DNA of 64,000 nt, from assembly GCF_037975245.1 (NCBI RefSeq), contig NC_092569.1, positions 19,461,501 to 19,525,500 on the forward strand. Reading direction: 5' to 3'. The translations under genes and the position numbers were made by a program. Shown here piece after piece: positions 25,721 to 38,862 of the stretch (positions are counted from its first letter, which is position 1; the number at the start of each line of letters is the position of its first letter). The DNA comes from Apostichopus japonicus. Its lineage: Eukaryota; Echinodermata; Holothuroidea; Aspidochirotida; Stichopodidae. Under the pieces are notes generated by a model, which saw only the letters and a list, made by a program, of their open reading frames with translations, had not been told where the DNA came from and searched no databases.

Positions 25721-28700
25721 ATGGACTGCCTCCTTGTCCGAGCAGTGCTGGTATCTTTCCTAGGTTCAGTGACGATCGGTTTCACTTTGGCAGACGAAAC
25801 GGTGAGTTCAACATGTTATGATCCTTGTTCTTGTTGTATCGAAGAATTCTTAATTTTTAAGAATTTACTTTCCATCTGTGTGGAAATGAATATCTAATTT
25901 AAACATTTGAAAGGCTTATTTTTCTATAAGTTTAATATCTTCTTTTTCTTTCTTTATAAATATGAATAACATGTTATCATACAACTATGGTTGCCATGTA
26001 GTAGGCCCACAAAATGTTGTGATACGTAACACATTTGCTTCAGGCATGTAAGTGTAAAAGGTAAAGATTGAATTTCATTGTATATAAAACTATAAATTTA
26101 AGATTCCTTATAGTTTCTAACATTTTATCAAGCCATTTTGAAGACCATAACAATGGAGGGAATAGCTGCACTGGGGTCATTGATACCGTTTTAAATCAAT
26201 TTAGGGGGTATGTGGTCATCGGTCCCAAATTCTTTTAATTTAGACGTCAAGTGGTCTGAGGCATATGCAATAAATGCGGTCTACATAAGAAGCCCATAAC
26301 GCATGTTACTTATGAATACTTTTGCGAGGCTATTTATCCCCCGTTGAAGATCGGAAGTGTTCCTACCATCAGTCATGCAAATATATATATTAATACGTCA
26401 TATATTTCAAAACGGAAATCCCTTTCATTTGATACCAGAAATGAAAGCTATATATATGAAAAACACGTGGTATTTAAAGTGATGTGAAAAGTGTAAAGTA
26501 TTTACTGTTGGCAGTTTTGTAGATAGTTGTCATATCTCAATATAGGCCATGCACGAGAAATCAAAAACACTTCTACTTTTGTTTTATGGAATTCCAGAAG
26601 TAAAAGCTACACGTTGCAAATACATGGCATTTAAATTTCGTCTTCTTTGAATATACATTTGTAGGAACTATTGCTCAGAAAAGTTTCCTGATTATTCTCA
26701 ACAAAATTTTGTATAATAAAAGAGACTGTAAAATTTCACTCGCGCTTCATTAGAGTTCTGTAACAAACAAGTTAATATATAGTATTTAGCGTTTATCGTA
26801 AGATTTTGAAGTCATTTTAAAGATCTTTCAATTTTTTTTTCAAATTTTATTGCGATTTGATCAAAGAATGACATCTGTCTAGAGCTGCTATTTTAAATAA
26901 ATACTTTGATTTAAGTTTTATCATAATTTGAAGAAAAAACATGTTGTAATCAAAACATTGCATTTATATATACATGCACCCGATACACATAGAGAACAAA
27001 GTTACTACTGTAAATCTTACAGTTTTGTACCACAGTAAAAACTAGATCGTGCTATAATTCGGTAGCATGTGTTATTAGGATTGCAGTAAAAACTGAGGAT
27101 ATGTGTAATTCCTACAAATCCAGTTGTTTGGGATTTGTTGGAATTACAAATATCCTCAGTATTTACTGTAAACTTAAAAGCATATGCTAACGATTTATCA
27201 GATTTGTCAGCACGATCCAGTTTTTACTGTGGTACAAAACTTTAAGATTTACAGTAGTTACTGTAATCTCTGTGTAAATCGGCTGATACATCATACGCAC
27301 GCATGTATTCTTTCTGAAGCATTTCTGAAAAACATTCACATTAAATGTTCCTGATCATATTTTGTATTTATAATCCAAAACTGACGTGATTTTTCTGCAA
27401 GTGACGACATCCTACAAATTGGTCTATTACGACCACAAATGGACAAAGACCGTAATATTAAGAATTTCTAAGAATGACCAAAAGAGATAAAGAAGGGATC
27501 GAGAGGGATGAATAACGACAATTTTACGTTTATGGTGATAGCTTTGTTTTCATAGTAAACACCCCGTATAATGAGATTCTTTCTCATCAATTTAGTCAAG
27601 TCTAATTTCAGATGATGGATCAAAGGTAAAAAGTTATGTTTTCGAATCTTCTTTCATTTCTAATTTGCTGTTTTACATGGACTGACTTTAATACGACAAA
27701 GTTGAAAACGAAAGTTAGAGAATCAAATTAAATTCATTATAGTACTCACTCGTTTAATTATGCCATACTTCTTTGCGAGATATATACCTTTTTTCCACAT
27801 AAATTTTGAGTCAATTTTATCTAATTATTTATTTTCGTAAAATTCTTTTTGTTGAGTTTGCAGTGACATATTGTTTGTCGACTAATATTTTTACTCGAAT
27901 TGCCGTTACTTGATATTCCTCTTTTTCATACTACTGTAAATTTAAGTATAACCTAACTTTTTACATCATTCTTCATTACAACGATAATGAAATCTGCAAA
28001 ATATGTAAACGTAAATTTATCACAAATAATAATAAAATAATTAAATAAAGAGAGGAGGTAGCTTGTTACCGATTTACTTGCTTAAAGTGATATCGTAGAA
28101 AGAACGGTATTCAGTACAGTAACAAATCGCTGATTCAATCTGTTGGAGACACTATTTTAACATTGATAAAGTTTTCCCCAAAAATCCAACCGAAAAGAAA
28201 CAATAGCTTAATGGTACTATTTAGCTACATATACATATATATTTTTAGATTTTTGTGAATCAATAAACAGCGTTGAAGTAGTTTCTGTGCTTAGATTTTC
28301 ATAGTGTTTCTTACGATAATTAATGCTTATTTCCCCCATTAAGGCAGTAAACCTCGACTTTATTCAAAACTTCAAAAACAAAACTGAAAATTTGAAGAGA
28401 AAGACGGTCTAGTGGTTACGTTTGGTTAATGTATAAGGTACGCGGATATTTATAATTGGCAAATTTAAAAGACAATATAGAACACTGCAAGTCATATATA
28501 GATCTATTTTCGTTTGTTCGTTAGATTTAAATGTGTAAACCTTCGGGTGAATGTCAATTTATTGCATTGAAGTAACGTTTCCAATGTGTAATCAAAGTTT
28601 ATTCAAACATTAGTTGAAAACGAATCCCCATTTTTAGATTGTCATAATTCGAATTTGGATACTGGCCCTTCTAGATTTTCAGAATATACACAAAACAACC

Positions 28701-31700
28701 AAAGTATATTTAATGATCCCAACCCATTTCAATATGCAAAAATTTAAGACTTTTAGACAATTTATGACTGGACTCGATTCAAACTCCAACACAATAAGCT
28801 TAACTCAAACCTAGCTGTTATTACCCAAGTAAAGTATAGGAAAGTATTCGCCATTTCCAGGAAACAGGCACCGCAGATTCATGTAGTACATATGCCTTCA
28901 TAGTTCACGACTTAATATAACATGTAAATAAGTTAAGCACGAGTGTTACTGATAATTTAGGGGGAAATATGTTTACTATATTTTTCGCTGATAACATATG
29001 CATAAAGACTTTGATTTTCCTTTACTTAGAGTAATCAACAACTCTTTGTCGGAGCAACTGAAGGAAAAGTTCACGGTGAGGTTTTATTCAATTTCTATTA
29101 AAGACGTTTTTTTTTCAATCTCCTGTTCATCGTACAATTTATCATTGATGGAGGCTTATATTCCTCATAATCCATGTCAAACATTTGTCACGGCAACATC
29201 CGTTAATATTATTATGATCACTGACTCTCGTGTAATATAAGAAGAGATATATTTTTAATTTTACTTATTACTTCCTTCAGTCACAAGCAAGTCAATACAT
29301 TTCGACCGTAGGAATTAACGACAGTTTGAACAAATCTTCGACATTATATATTTGAAATTTTTACACAAATAGCATGAGAAGGCTATATGTCAACATATGG
29401 TACGTACGTTAGGATGCTCGGTGGTCTTAAATATTTGTCGATTCATGGTTTCATATTTTTTCTCAGTATTTTAATCAATTAATATGAAAAGCTAAAAGGT
29501 TATTTATATGTTGCATATGTTATATATATATATGTTGCAATTTGTGTACTAAACATTAAGCTAGCATACATATACATCACACATGTTCCATGATTATTTT
29601 CAGAACAAAGTAAAAACCTTAAAAGAACTTTCTTGAAAAAGTTGTAATGTCTGAATTGAGTGTTACGTTCAAAAGCAAATTAGTAATAGATTATGTTGTT
29701 ATGTTTTTCAGAAAGTAATTTCATTTTGTTATTGCTTTGTAGTATATATATATCATACTCAAATCTTTATTTTCATAACTTTCACTAAACTTGAATTTTC
29801 CCGTTCAGTTCAAAACTGACCATTTATTAATACAGCTATTTGGAAAGTGTCTTTGTGAATAAATTTCAGTTATATGTTGATTTATAAAATATCACTGAAT
29901 ATTCAAGACTAGTGGAAGAATACCAGGCTATCTTTTATAATATCAATTGTAATAATATTTTGCAAAAAAAAAAAAAAACACTCATTTCTTACTATTGCAG
30001 TCTCGCTTTTGATTTGTTAATTAATCTTGCATAAAGTCAAGATGAAATATATGACTATTTAATTAACTCATTTTGAGTTTACAAATTTGGATGATTCATG
30101 GATAAACTTCTGTCGTTACATGATAACCTAATGACAAATCTTGAAGACAACTGTGTTCTCAATATATCAGAGTCACCCCTTGTTCTCCTTTTACAGACCT
30201 TTTTTTCCTTTATCAACGTCCTAAATACCCAAGAGATTGTCAAGAAGTGTTGCATCGGTGTTCATCTACAAGTTCCAGTGGTGTTAATCTCATTAAACCA
30301 GATGGCTATGCCGAACCTTTCGAAGCCTACTGTGATAACAGCGTAGATGATGGTGGATGGATGGTACGTAGTTCAAATTGAATTTGAATGTTGATGCAAA
30401 ACATCAATCTCATATTCTGATTCTTTCGCCTAAACGAGCAAAGTTTTTTAATGTTAGCTTCCATATTTCCCAAGTCATTGACGCTCTTTTTAGACCAAAC
30501 GATTAGCAGAATATGCTTCAATAATATTACAATGTTGGTATTTCACATGTGAGAAATTACAAGCAGGTCTATCAAAAAAGTCCTTGATCGAAAGCTCAGC
30601 TGATGATATTAATATGATCCCAATGTATATTTCATATTAAAATACGACGAAATTGTACTATTTACCCTGCTAGAATTCATTTCACTTGTTATCCTTTGCA
30701 GAATTTATCTTAATATGCATATCAAATACTACTTGTATTCATCCCGATGGTCAGCTTCTAAATATCTTCAAATGGGATAGCTCCGTTGATGTTGAATAAT
30801 CATCATAACAAAAAAAAGAATTTAACTTAATACGGTACCTCCTAACTTATGTTCAAATTACTTGTTCTGTTATGCAGATCATACAACGTCGGTTTGACGG
30901 GACAATCAATTTTACTCGCAGCTGGGAAGACTATCAGCTAGGATTTGGATTTCTTTCGAGTGAATTATGGATCGGTAATAAGAAGCTTTCATACTTAACC
31001 AATCACAAGCGATATCAACTCCGTATTGACTTGACGACAACAGATGGTTCAACTTTCAATGTGACGTATGATGCATTCCGAATAAGCGATGACTCCAACA
31101 ACTACAAGATCGTCAAAGCAGAAATAACCAACAGAACAGTAGGTAAATATGTAGAAATCCTTTTGTAGTGCGTTTATTCGTTTCTCCAAAAAGTCTTGTC
31201 TTGTCAAAAGAACTTTCGATTTATATGAGGAAATATGATTTCAATGGATATCAAAAACTTCAAGATGACTAAAATGTCACTATTAAAGATAATATTCAAG
31301 CCCGAACGGGTTTTTAAGTTTACTTCCCTCCGTCTTATTTCCTGTTTCTACAACACTGTGTTTGTTGTGTACAGTGTGAATACGACTAACACACTGAACT
31401 GAACTTACTAATTATTCCCCATTGGTACATCCTTCTGTGCAGTGTATCTGTTTAGCTATATCATCTCCTAAGTCAGATCTTCAACTCATTTAGGTTTGCT
31501 TTATTCATTGTTGTTTATCTAATTTAGTGAACTTTGGCGATAATATCTTTATGGGAACGTAACATAGTTTTATCAGTTACATTCACATTTGGAGTAATGC
31601 TGTCAGAATTGTCAATCAAACACAAAACCACTGCTTGAGGTTCTCACTCCCTACTGGCATTTAGCAAAACTCATTATGTTTCGTTGCGAAGTTCACTAAA

Positions 31701-34700
31701 TCAATAGCTAATGGTTTTTGTATTTTTTATTCTGCTAGTCTTTGTAGATAACTACATCGAGTGGTGTCCAACAAATACAATCTACAATGAATTTGAACTC
31801 TGCGATGCTACCTGTGCTGATCCTGATAGTTTTGTCAACACTTCCTGCAAAGGATCTCATTCGTGTGTCTGTCCTGGAGGATTTTTGATGAACGGTGATA
31901 ACTGCATTAGAATAGAGGACTGCGGATGTTACATCGAAAGTGAAACAAATGGAGTGAGAGGTGTAGTGTTAAATGTAGGTATTTTCTTTCACATTGTGAT
32001 ATCTACTACCAACAGTGTACCAATTCAAATGATGCTTTATACTGGGTTAGTGGATCGATTGGCATTTTCTCCCGAACCCTCCCAGCCAGCACCCTTTTCA
32101 ACTTTGGATATACGCAGTTTTGCAATTAAAGTTGTGTTTGTTTGCAGTATTTCATAAAATCACTAATCGGAGAAACCTTTTCAGATCCCTAAAGTGACTT
32201 ATGATGCATGTAATGGTTTCTTAATTCCAGGAAGGAGGAGTTTGCGTCTCTCCATTCCGTAGCACAAAATGTTCTTGTACGGATAATCATCTTTCGTGTG
32301 ACGATAGTTATCAATGCGATCCTAACGCAGATTGTGAAGAAAGGAACGGTCTCTTACAATGTTACTGTCCACCAGGATATAGCGGATACGGCACACAATG
32401 TAGGCCTACGGACTGTAACGCACTGTATAACAATGGCGTGAGAACAAGTGGCGTCTATGAAATCAAACCCACAATTTGGCCTGACTCTCTGTTTGAAGTT
32501 TACTGTAACATGTCCGACTTGGGAGGCTGGACGGTAAGTGTGACAGTTTTTCTTAAACCAGTGATCCGCAAGCTTTTAGGCCGACGACACACAAGTCATC
32601 CATGAGGACCAAACCACGAACCACCAGAGCCCAATCCCTCAGAACGGACGTTCAAAATACATGAAAGCTAGCTTGGATTGTGAATATGATGTGAAAAAAA
32701 TAACTTGAAGATAATCAAACTCCATCAACATATATCTGTAAACTCCACCAAAATATTTTGCGACACATGTTCGATTTGAGACCCGTAAGCTAGTTTAAAC
32801 AACATTGCCGTAGTGTAGAGCACTGGAATAGGCTTCCCATTAGACGGAGAAAGTTGAATGCCTAATTTATTGCGACTGTGAGCGCATTCCTAAGAGGAAG
32901 TATTCTCTGTGTTGTGTTAGTACTTTCAGGAATTTAGTTTTAGAAACTTCATAACATGTTATCTATTGGTTGTTCCTTTGGATAAGGGTTGATGTTTTAT
33001 TTTTTATTTTTTAACAAGGTATTCCAGCGTCGCGTTGATGCTTCACAAGACTTTTATGTCTATTGGGATGACTACAAGATTGGCTTTGGTAATCGAAGTC
33101 GGAACTTCTGGCTCGGAAATGAAAAGATATATAGCTTGACGAACCAAAGACAATATGAACTCCGGATCGACTTTGTTGAAAAAGGTGGTGCTCCTTACTA
33201 CGCCAAATACGATTTCTTTCGTATCAGTGACGAGAACGATAACTTCAGGCTAGATGTTGGAAATTATTCTGACGGAGATGCAGGTAGGTTAATATCTGCC
33301 GAATTATCAAACCTACCCTGTTTATAAAGAAGTATTTAGTACTATTTGTATGATATATTTCACTAGCTAATCATCTACTAGCCTATACAAACCGTTCTGC
33401 ATTTGTTGAAAATAAGCTTATTAACTCGATGGCAGATCCTGGTGATTTACTTGGTAATAGTTTGTTGATCCAACTAATGGGCAAATATCTATTAGGTAAA
33501 AATTTCTGGACAATTAGCTGGACATTTGTACCCACAAACACTTACAATCAAGACACATCAGTTAGTAACATATAAACCCGTCATTTTATACTGTACCTAA
33601 TTATATCTAAACTTCTTTGCACAAGGCACACACATAGTGAACAGATGAGTCACTTATATTCGACAAGATATACCGAAAGCTGACAGTAATTGCTAATGCA
33701 ATCACACATGTAACGTATCGACCACATATGTTTACAAATCCATCAGTCAAAAGATGAAAGAGGAAAATATCCCAGTGCAACATGATTATGTACCCTTAAC
33801 AAATCTTTACGTATACGAAAACAACCACGCGTGTGCGCACAAACACAAACTTAAATATGCTTATCGTATCATTTCACGGGGCTGAGCTCCTGGGTAGCTC
33901 GTGTTAGAGAGTACGATAACAGCTCTTGCCTTTGGAGTTGGTTTAAGTTGATCTCTTTTGACTTTACTTACTTACTCCTTCTATCAAAGTTATGTAAACT
34001 TCAAGTGGTGTAAAACTTGATATCGCATTGGTTGCTAGATAAAAGTAACGATGAGGAGACTATTCTTGCTGGAATAAAATCAAGCTCCGGCCTATATGGA
34101 GACCAGCGTGCTCGCCTAGAATAGCTACATCATGAAATTATATTGTGTTGGAAGAATGAAATGTAGGTCATGTAAAGAAAAAGGGAGCTTCTTAAATTAA
34201 ATATTTTCCATCCTATTACATGACAATAGGAAACCAAATAAACCGTAGCTGTTCTTGTAAATGAAAGCCGAATCTCCTGTAAAACTACACTGAAACAGAA
34301 CTGTTGTGTACGACAATTGTCCTCTATTTCCAGTTTTTAAAAACTTATTGATAAAATAATATGAGATAAACAGATAAACTAAACAAACTTATAAAAATTG
34401 AGCACACATGAATGAACTTGTTTTAATTTGCAAAGAGCCAGATCGAGGAACTCTTGTGGTACTTATGAATATCATAATGAAAGTTGCGCATACCTCGACC
34501 ATGTAGCAATCTTTCTTTCTGTGATGTCATCATGAAAGAAAATGTTACAACAAACAAATCAGAATTACCTAAGCGCTTACACAATATTAACAATAGTTCA
34601 ACAGCATAATGAGCCATACAAAGGAGTTGATGACCTATTTCCCTTCTTTTTTCCTATCTACATATTTTCGTTTGTAATAATCAAAATCACAGGTAATAGG

Positions 34701-35079
34701 AAACATCTACTTATTGGAATAACTATAAGTATACTGATCGATGCAATGAACTAATTTTTGAATTTCTTTCTGTTACTTCTTCTATTGTTTTTATTAAACA
34801 GGTGATTCGCTGACCTATCATGATGACCAACCGTTCACTACACGAGACAACGATAACGATGATTATGACTATAGTGCTTACAGCTCTGAAACGGACAATG
34901 TAGCGCATTATTTTGATGGTGCATGGTTGTACATGAATTTTTATGATAATTATGATAATGATTCATCTCTAAACAGTCCCTATGATAGTGATAACTTTTA
35001 TTGGGATACCATTCCAGGTGATTATAATCACATTAAATTTACAGAGATGAAAGTTCGCGCAATCGACGTAGAACCATAA
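25721..35079 (+). CDS. gene B: FReD-TIL-EGF-FReD paralogue with a different signal exon, 546 aa
   Basis: Exons: 25721-25801, 29030-29075, 30197-30363, 30878-31142, 31739-31974, 32231-32533, 33019-33283, 34802-35079; the frame closes at 547 codons including TAA. Exon 1 (MDCLLVRAVLVSFLG start) is a typical signal peptide unrelated to that of A and C. Exon 2 onward is homologous (SNQQLFVGATEGK). FReD1 is changed at usually fixed positions (GVNLIKP for GVYLIKP, FEAYC for FEVYC, GGWM for GGWT). The TIL domain has lost its second and fifth cysteines, both replaced by Phe. In the next exon one cysteine is lost and another gained (GVCVSPFRSTKCSC), and six residues before FReD2 are deleted. FReD2 keeps DNDNDDYD, lacks the distal cysteine pair and has a longer loop after GAWLY. 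All frames are intact, so it is likely expressed, but the linker domain may fold differently. Confidence 0.82.
26984..27276. mobile_element. near-palindromic foldback MITE in gene B intron 1
   Basis: The left arm (CTACTGTAAATCTTACAG, TTTTGTACCACAGTAAAAAC, GATCGTGCT) reappears in inverted order on the right (AGCACGATC, GTTTTTACTGTGGTACAAAA, AGATTTACAGTAG). Pairing continues inward to a short loop near AGTTGTTTG at about 27120. Introns 1 of genes A and C lack it at the matching place. RNA from this strand could form a hairpin of about 140 bp. Confidence 0.75.
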
Positions 35080-35290
35080 AGACCCACAACGGAGTGTATT
35101 AAAATATATCACAAGAAAAGTTAACAACAGTTAAAATATAATGATGTATTGGTCCTATGTGTTGTGTATCGTCATGACAATGCATTTATCAATTATTATG
35201 TTACAAAACATGCTGACTCCTTTTCTATAGTTTTTAGTTTAGTGTAAACTTACACAGAATTTCTATTCCATGCAAATGATTGATTACTAT

Positions 35291-35967
35291 AGCGAAATGT
35301 ATTTTGTGTGTTTCCGTATTGTTGTCTGTTACATAATATTTGGTGTAACTTTGTTTGACCATACTTCAAATTGTTCAGATTCAGCTGCATAATATTCGCC
35401 CATGTTTGAACGTAGTCCTTGCTTGATTGGCTTGTTTAACCCTCGTGATTTGTGTTACGTAATTAGTCCTTTTCAATGTCCATTGGTATATATACATATA
35501 TTGGGCGCACGCGGAAAAGGGACTTCTGGCGTTGGTTGCGTCTAGCCAGGATACAGTATTTTACATGCCAGATATTCAGCCACTTGATTACTTGCGAAAT
35601 GGTTGGAAAGTGATGCCACGTAATATAATGCTGTTTGTAAATAGGGACCAGTGTTTTCTTGATGTTCTCGATGTTAAAGGGCTAAAGAGGTATTTTATTG
35701 CTTATATATTATAAGTTAAATGCTTTCTTCGTGTGTGTTTGCTGGTTGATGTTTGTGAAATAGTGAAATTTGTCTAGTTTTATTTGTACCCAAAAACAAA
35801 CTATAAAATGATAAAATGTTGTTTTCAGTACTCTAAGTTTTCTATTTTTGTATTTCGATAGTTTTACGGAGCCATGGAGTCTATGTGCGACTGCGAGTAG
35901 AATAAATTGCGATATATCCAACTTTTGTACAAAACCGTCCTTATTTTCGTCTTGCTACGACCGCTAC
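35291..35967. mobile_element. 677-bp insertion after gene B with 9-bp direct repeats
   Basis: GATTACTAT at 35282-35290 and again at 35968-35976 flanks sequence absent from the matching 3' flanks of genes A (about 12010) and C (about 54570). Terminal inverted repeats are at best very short (AGCG against CGCT), and no coding motif is recognised in the 60-codon open frame inside. A 9-bp target duplication would fit several DNA transposon groups; none is assigned. Confidence 0.5.
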
Positions 35968-36199
35968 GATTACTATTTACTATGGTTTGTGAATTGCCAA
36001 CAAAATGTATCCCCCCCCTGTTCTCAATGTTTTAGCTTTTGAGTTATATTCAAAAATCAAAAATGAAAAAAGAGACCGTCGTGAGTTTAAATCATAAACG
36101 AAAAGCCAGTGTATAAGGAAACATGTCGAGACCTGTCAAAGCTTGTGGTTTGCAAAATTCTATCGAAATAAGACCATTATGTCTGTACACCTTTCTGTT

Positions 36200-36790
36200 C
36201 ATTAAATTGATATAGCCTTTAGTTTTTAAATACGCTTAACCCTAAAATATTTATTATTTATATTAGTAGTTATAGAATAAACATTACCCAAACATGTTTC
36301 CAAATACCCCTTACCCTAACATGTATTAAATTACGCCTAACCCTAAAATGTATATATATGTTTCTAACTACTAACCCTTACATGGTTATATAAATATATA
36401 TTTTTAAATACGCCTAACCCTGATTTATTTATAGTAGTTATAAAATACACCTTGCCCTAACATTTTCCTCAATACATCTTACCACATGATAAATATACCT
36501 AACCCTAACATGTTTGGAAATACGCCCAACTCTAACTTGTTTTTATATACACCTTACCCTAACATGTTTATAAGTACACCTTACCCTAACATTTATTTAA
36601 GAGACGTCTAACTCTAACATGTTTTTATATGCTTTTAAATACGCCTAACCCTTACTTATTGATAGAAGTTACAAAATACGAATAATCCTAACGTGTTTTA
36701 AAATGCGCCTAACCCTATTATGTTTTCAACTACGCCTAACCTTAACATTTTTAACAAATATCCTTACTAGATCAATTGTATAACCATAAC
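36200..36790. repeat. minisatellite with telomere-like CCCTAA cores, copy 2
   Basis: Same repeat type as after gene A, with units such as CGCCTAACCCTAACATG joined by AT-rich spacer. Here it runs directly into the block at 36.8 kb because the 1.4 kb segment found after genes A and C is absent. Confidence 0.75.
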
Positions 36791-38784
36791 ATGTTTTGAG
36801 CGAATGTGCTTTAAAATGAAGAAATACAATTTGTTTCCGCGATTTTTAAAACATTTTTATACGTACATAATGCACATAACTCGGATATCGCCTTCATTTT
36901 AACTAATGCGATATCTATACACCCCTGTTGGTGAGAATCTACAATGACATCCGTCCAGCATAAAAATGAATCTCAAATCATAATACTGCACCGCGTACAT
37001 AAACTCAGCTTTAATCAACGACGTGCATATGATTTCAAAGGACATGCTGTGTGATTCTTATTTCTTTCGACTCGAGGCATTTGGTGGGGGGGGGGGGGGT
37101 GGGATTTGGGGACGGGCGTCCTAGGCTCTGGTGAGGTGGTCTAATTTTTACTCGACTGAATGCAAGAAAGAAATCCCGACTGAGATTTACACCAGATATA
37201 ATGTTATCCCTCAATAAAGAGTAATATTTTCAACTGAGAAATTGTAAAGTAAGATATAATGTTACCTTCGGGGACGCACAGTATTATCAAACCACATTGA
37301 ATTTCTCTAAACTTACGAATAGTCGAACTTAATTGCTATCAGTAGATAAAAAAGCGTACTTTAAACCAGTGTGAAAATCGACGAGGTTTGGTAAGATGTA
37401 GAGGACAGTTCATTATACAGCGTTAAGAAAGACACATACCAAACCATCATTACTAGTCTACATGATAGAAAAATTCTTATTCTTGTTTAGGGAGATCTCA
37501 TAGATTTAGGGTTTCCCTAGCAACAAAGATAGCGCATTGATGCCGTCTAACTATGACATTTGCGTGCATCAGTTAATCATGTGTTTTGTTTGTTTACTAC
37601 AATATTTTCTGTAATGGAAATGGGTTTTTCGAATGCCGGATCTAAAATATTGAGCCTAGTATAACGTAGTGATGAAATAATTGTACGGCTTTAGTGATCT
37701 TGACTTTATGATCTTATAACGTCATCAGCTACAGCAGGCTCAACCTACTCTATGCACAGGCAATACGCCCACTCGATGATTTTACGTCCATCGGCCTAAC
37801 GGTTTAGTTTTTGTTTTTGTCGCAAAAATCTGGCGGCCATTTAACCTCTATCGATATCATGACCATTGTGGTATTTTACATAAAATAGTACGAGTGAAAC
37901 GTTGGTTAGAAAGTTTGTGCCTGTTTTTACAGAATTCCCAAAAATGCTGTTATTATTAACAGTTTTACCTCTGACCATGTGACGTCATCACTGAAGAAGA
38001 TACTACAAGACATGCCCAGGTGCACTTCCACTAAGCTTTAGTTCATCGGCTTCAGGTTAAGGAGAAGCAGTCTAAGTGATACACAAACAGTTAAAACTCG
38101 CACACGCATCACCAACACATCACTTTTCGTCCTTTACCCCCAAAATGGTAAATCCACTTCATTTGATTGTGTCACACTGATGTGTCCCTCTTCTAATGCC
38201 CACCAAGTTTCAGCTACCAGTCCTGCTACAATTTGATTTCGGCACCCTTCAAAATCCACCTTTTCCGACAAAATGGGACAAAAAGCTCTGTCGTGGATCA
38301 CAATAAAGCTAGTATACCCTCCTGAACTCCCTCTCCCCCCCCCCTCGTGCCCCTTTCTCTCTTCCTCCTCTCCTTTCCCTCTTCCCCTTCTCATCTTGTA
38401 GTCCCCCTCTTCTCCCTTTCCCCTCCCTTCCTGTAACCTAAACGAGTAGATGAAGAATCCGAAACTGTCCATATAGTCAACCAGGGAAATATTGGCTGAC
38501 TCTTCGACTAAAGTCAAAAAACGTGCTGTAGGCTGCGACAATAACGTATCGCTTAATGATTGCTGCACAGCGCCCCTATTTCATCAGCCAACCATCGACA
38601 TTGTATTGAACCTGTTACAAATCAGCATGATTCTATGATTTCATAGTACAGTTACATACGTGACATGTAGCCTTTGTACAGCTTCATAGGTTATGGAGAT
38701 TTGTTAACCATCCCTTCCCAAACAGTAAAGATATGCCAGAAACCGTTATCAGTAATTGGTAGTAAGAGTTCAATGGGGATCGAA
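36791..38784. other. downstream intergenic block of gene B
   Basis: Related to 14.1-15.4 kb and 59.1-60.8 kb. It contains a poly-G run at 37084-37098 and a pyrimidine-rich tract near 38330-38430. The small plus-strand frame seen in the other two copies is broken here. A 144-codon minus-strand frame over the pyrimidine tract looks like a low-complexity by-product. Confidence 0.55.
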
Positions 38785-38862
38785 ATGGCCGCTCCAGCCA
38801 AACCGTGTGAGCAAATTGAGTCAGAACAACAAAGAGTGTTGTCAACAAGCTGGAAGCAGCAT
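38785..38862 (+). CDS. candidate 26-codon first exon (MAAPAKPCEQIE...)
   Basis: A start codon opens 26 codons (MAAPAKPCEQIE near the start, STSWKQH at the end) that run in phase 0 into a strong GTAAGT donor. Copies at 15379 and 60790 have the same boundaries but each lacks one base, and the third has a weakened donor (GTAACT). No downstream exon could be found before the region becomes unique at about 38.94 kb, so this could be an orphan exon or chance. The product is not recognised. Confidence 0.25.

Noticed and set aside
38134..38568. 144-codon minus-strand frame
   Set aside because: Its middle is a low-complexity Gly/Glu/Arg tract read from a pyrimidine-rich stretch, and the frame is not kept in the other two copies.
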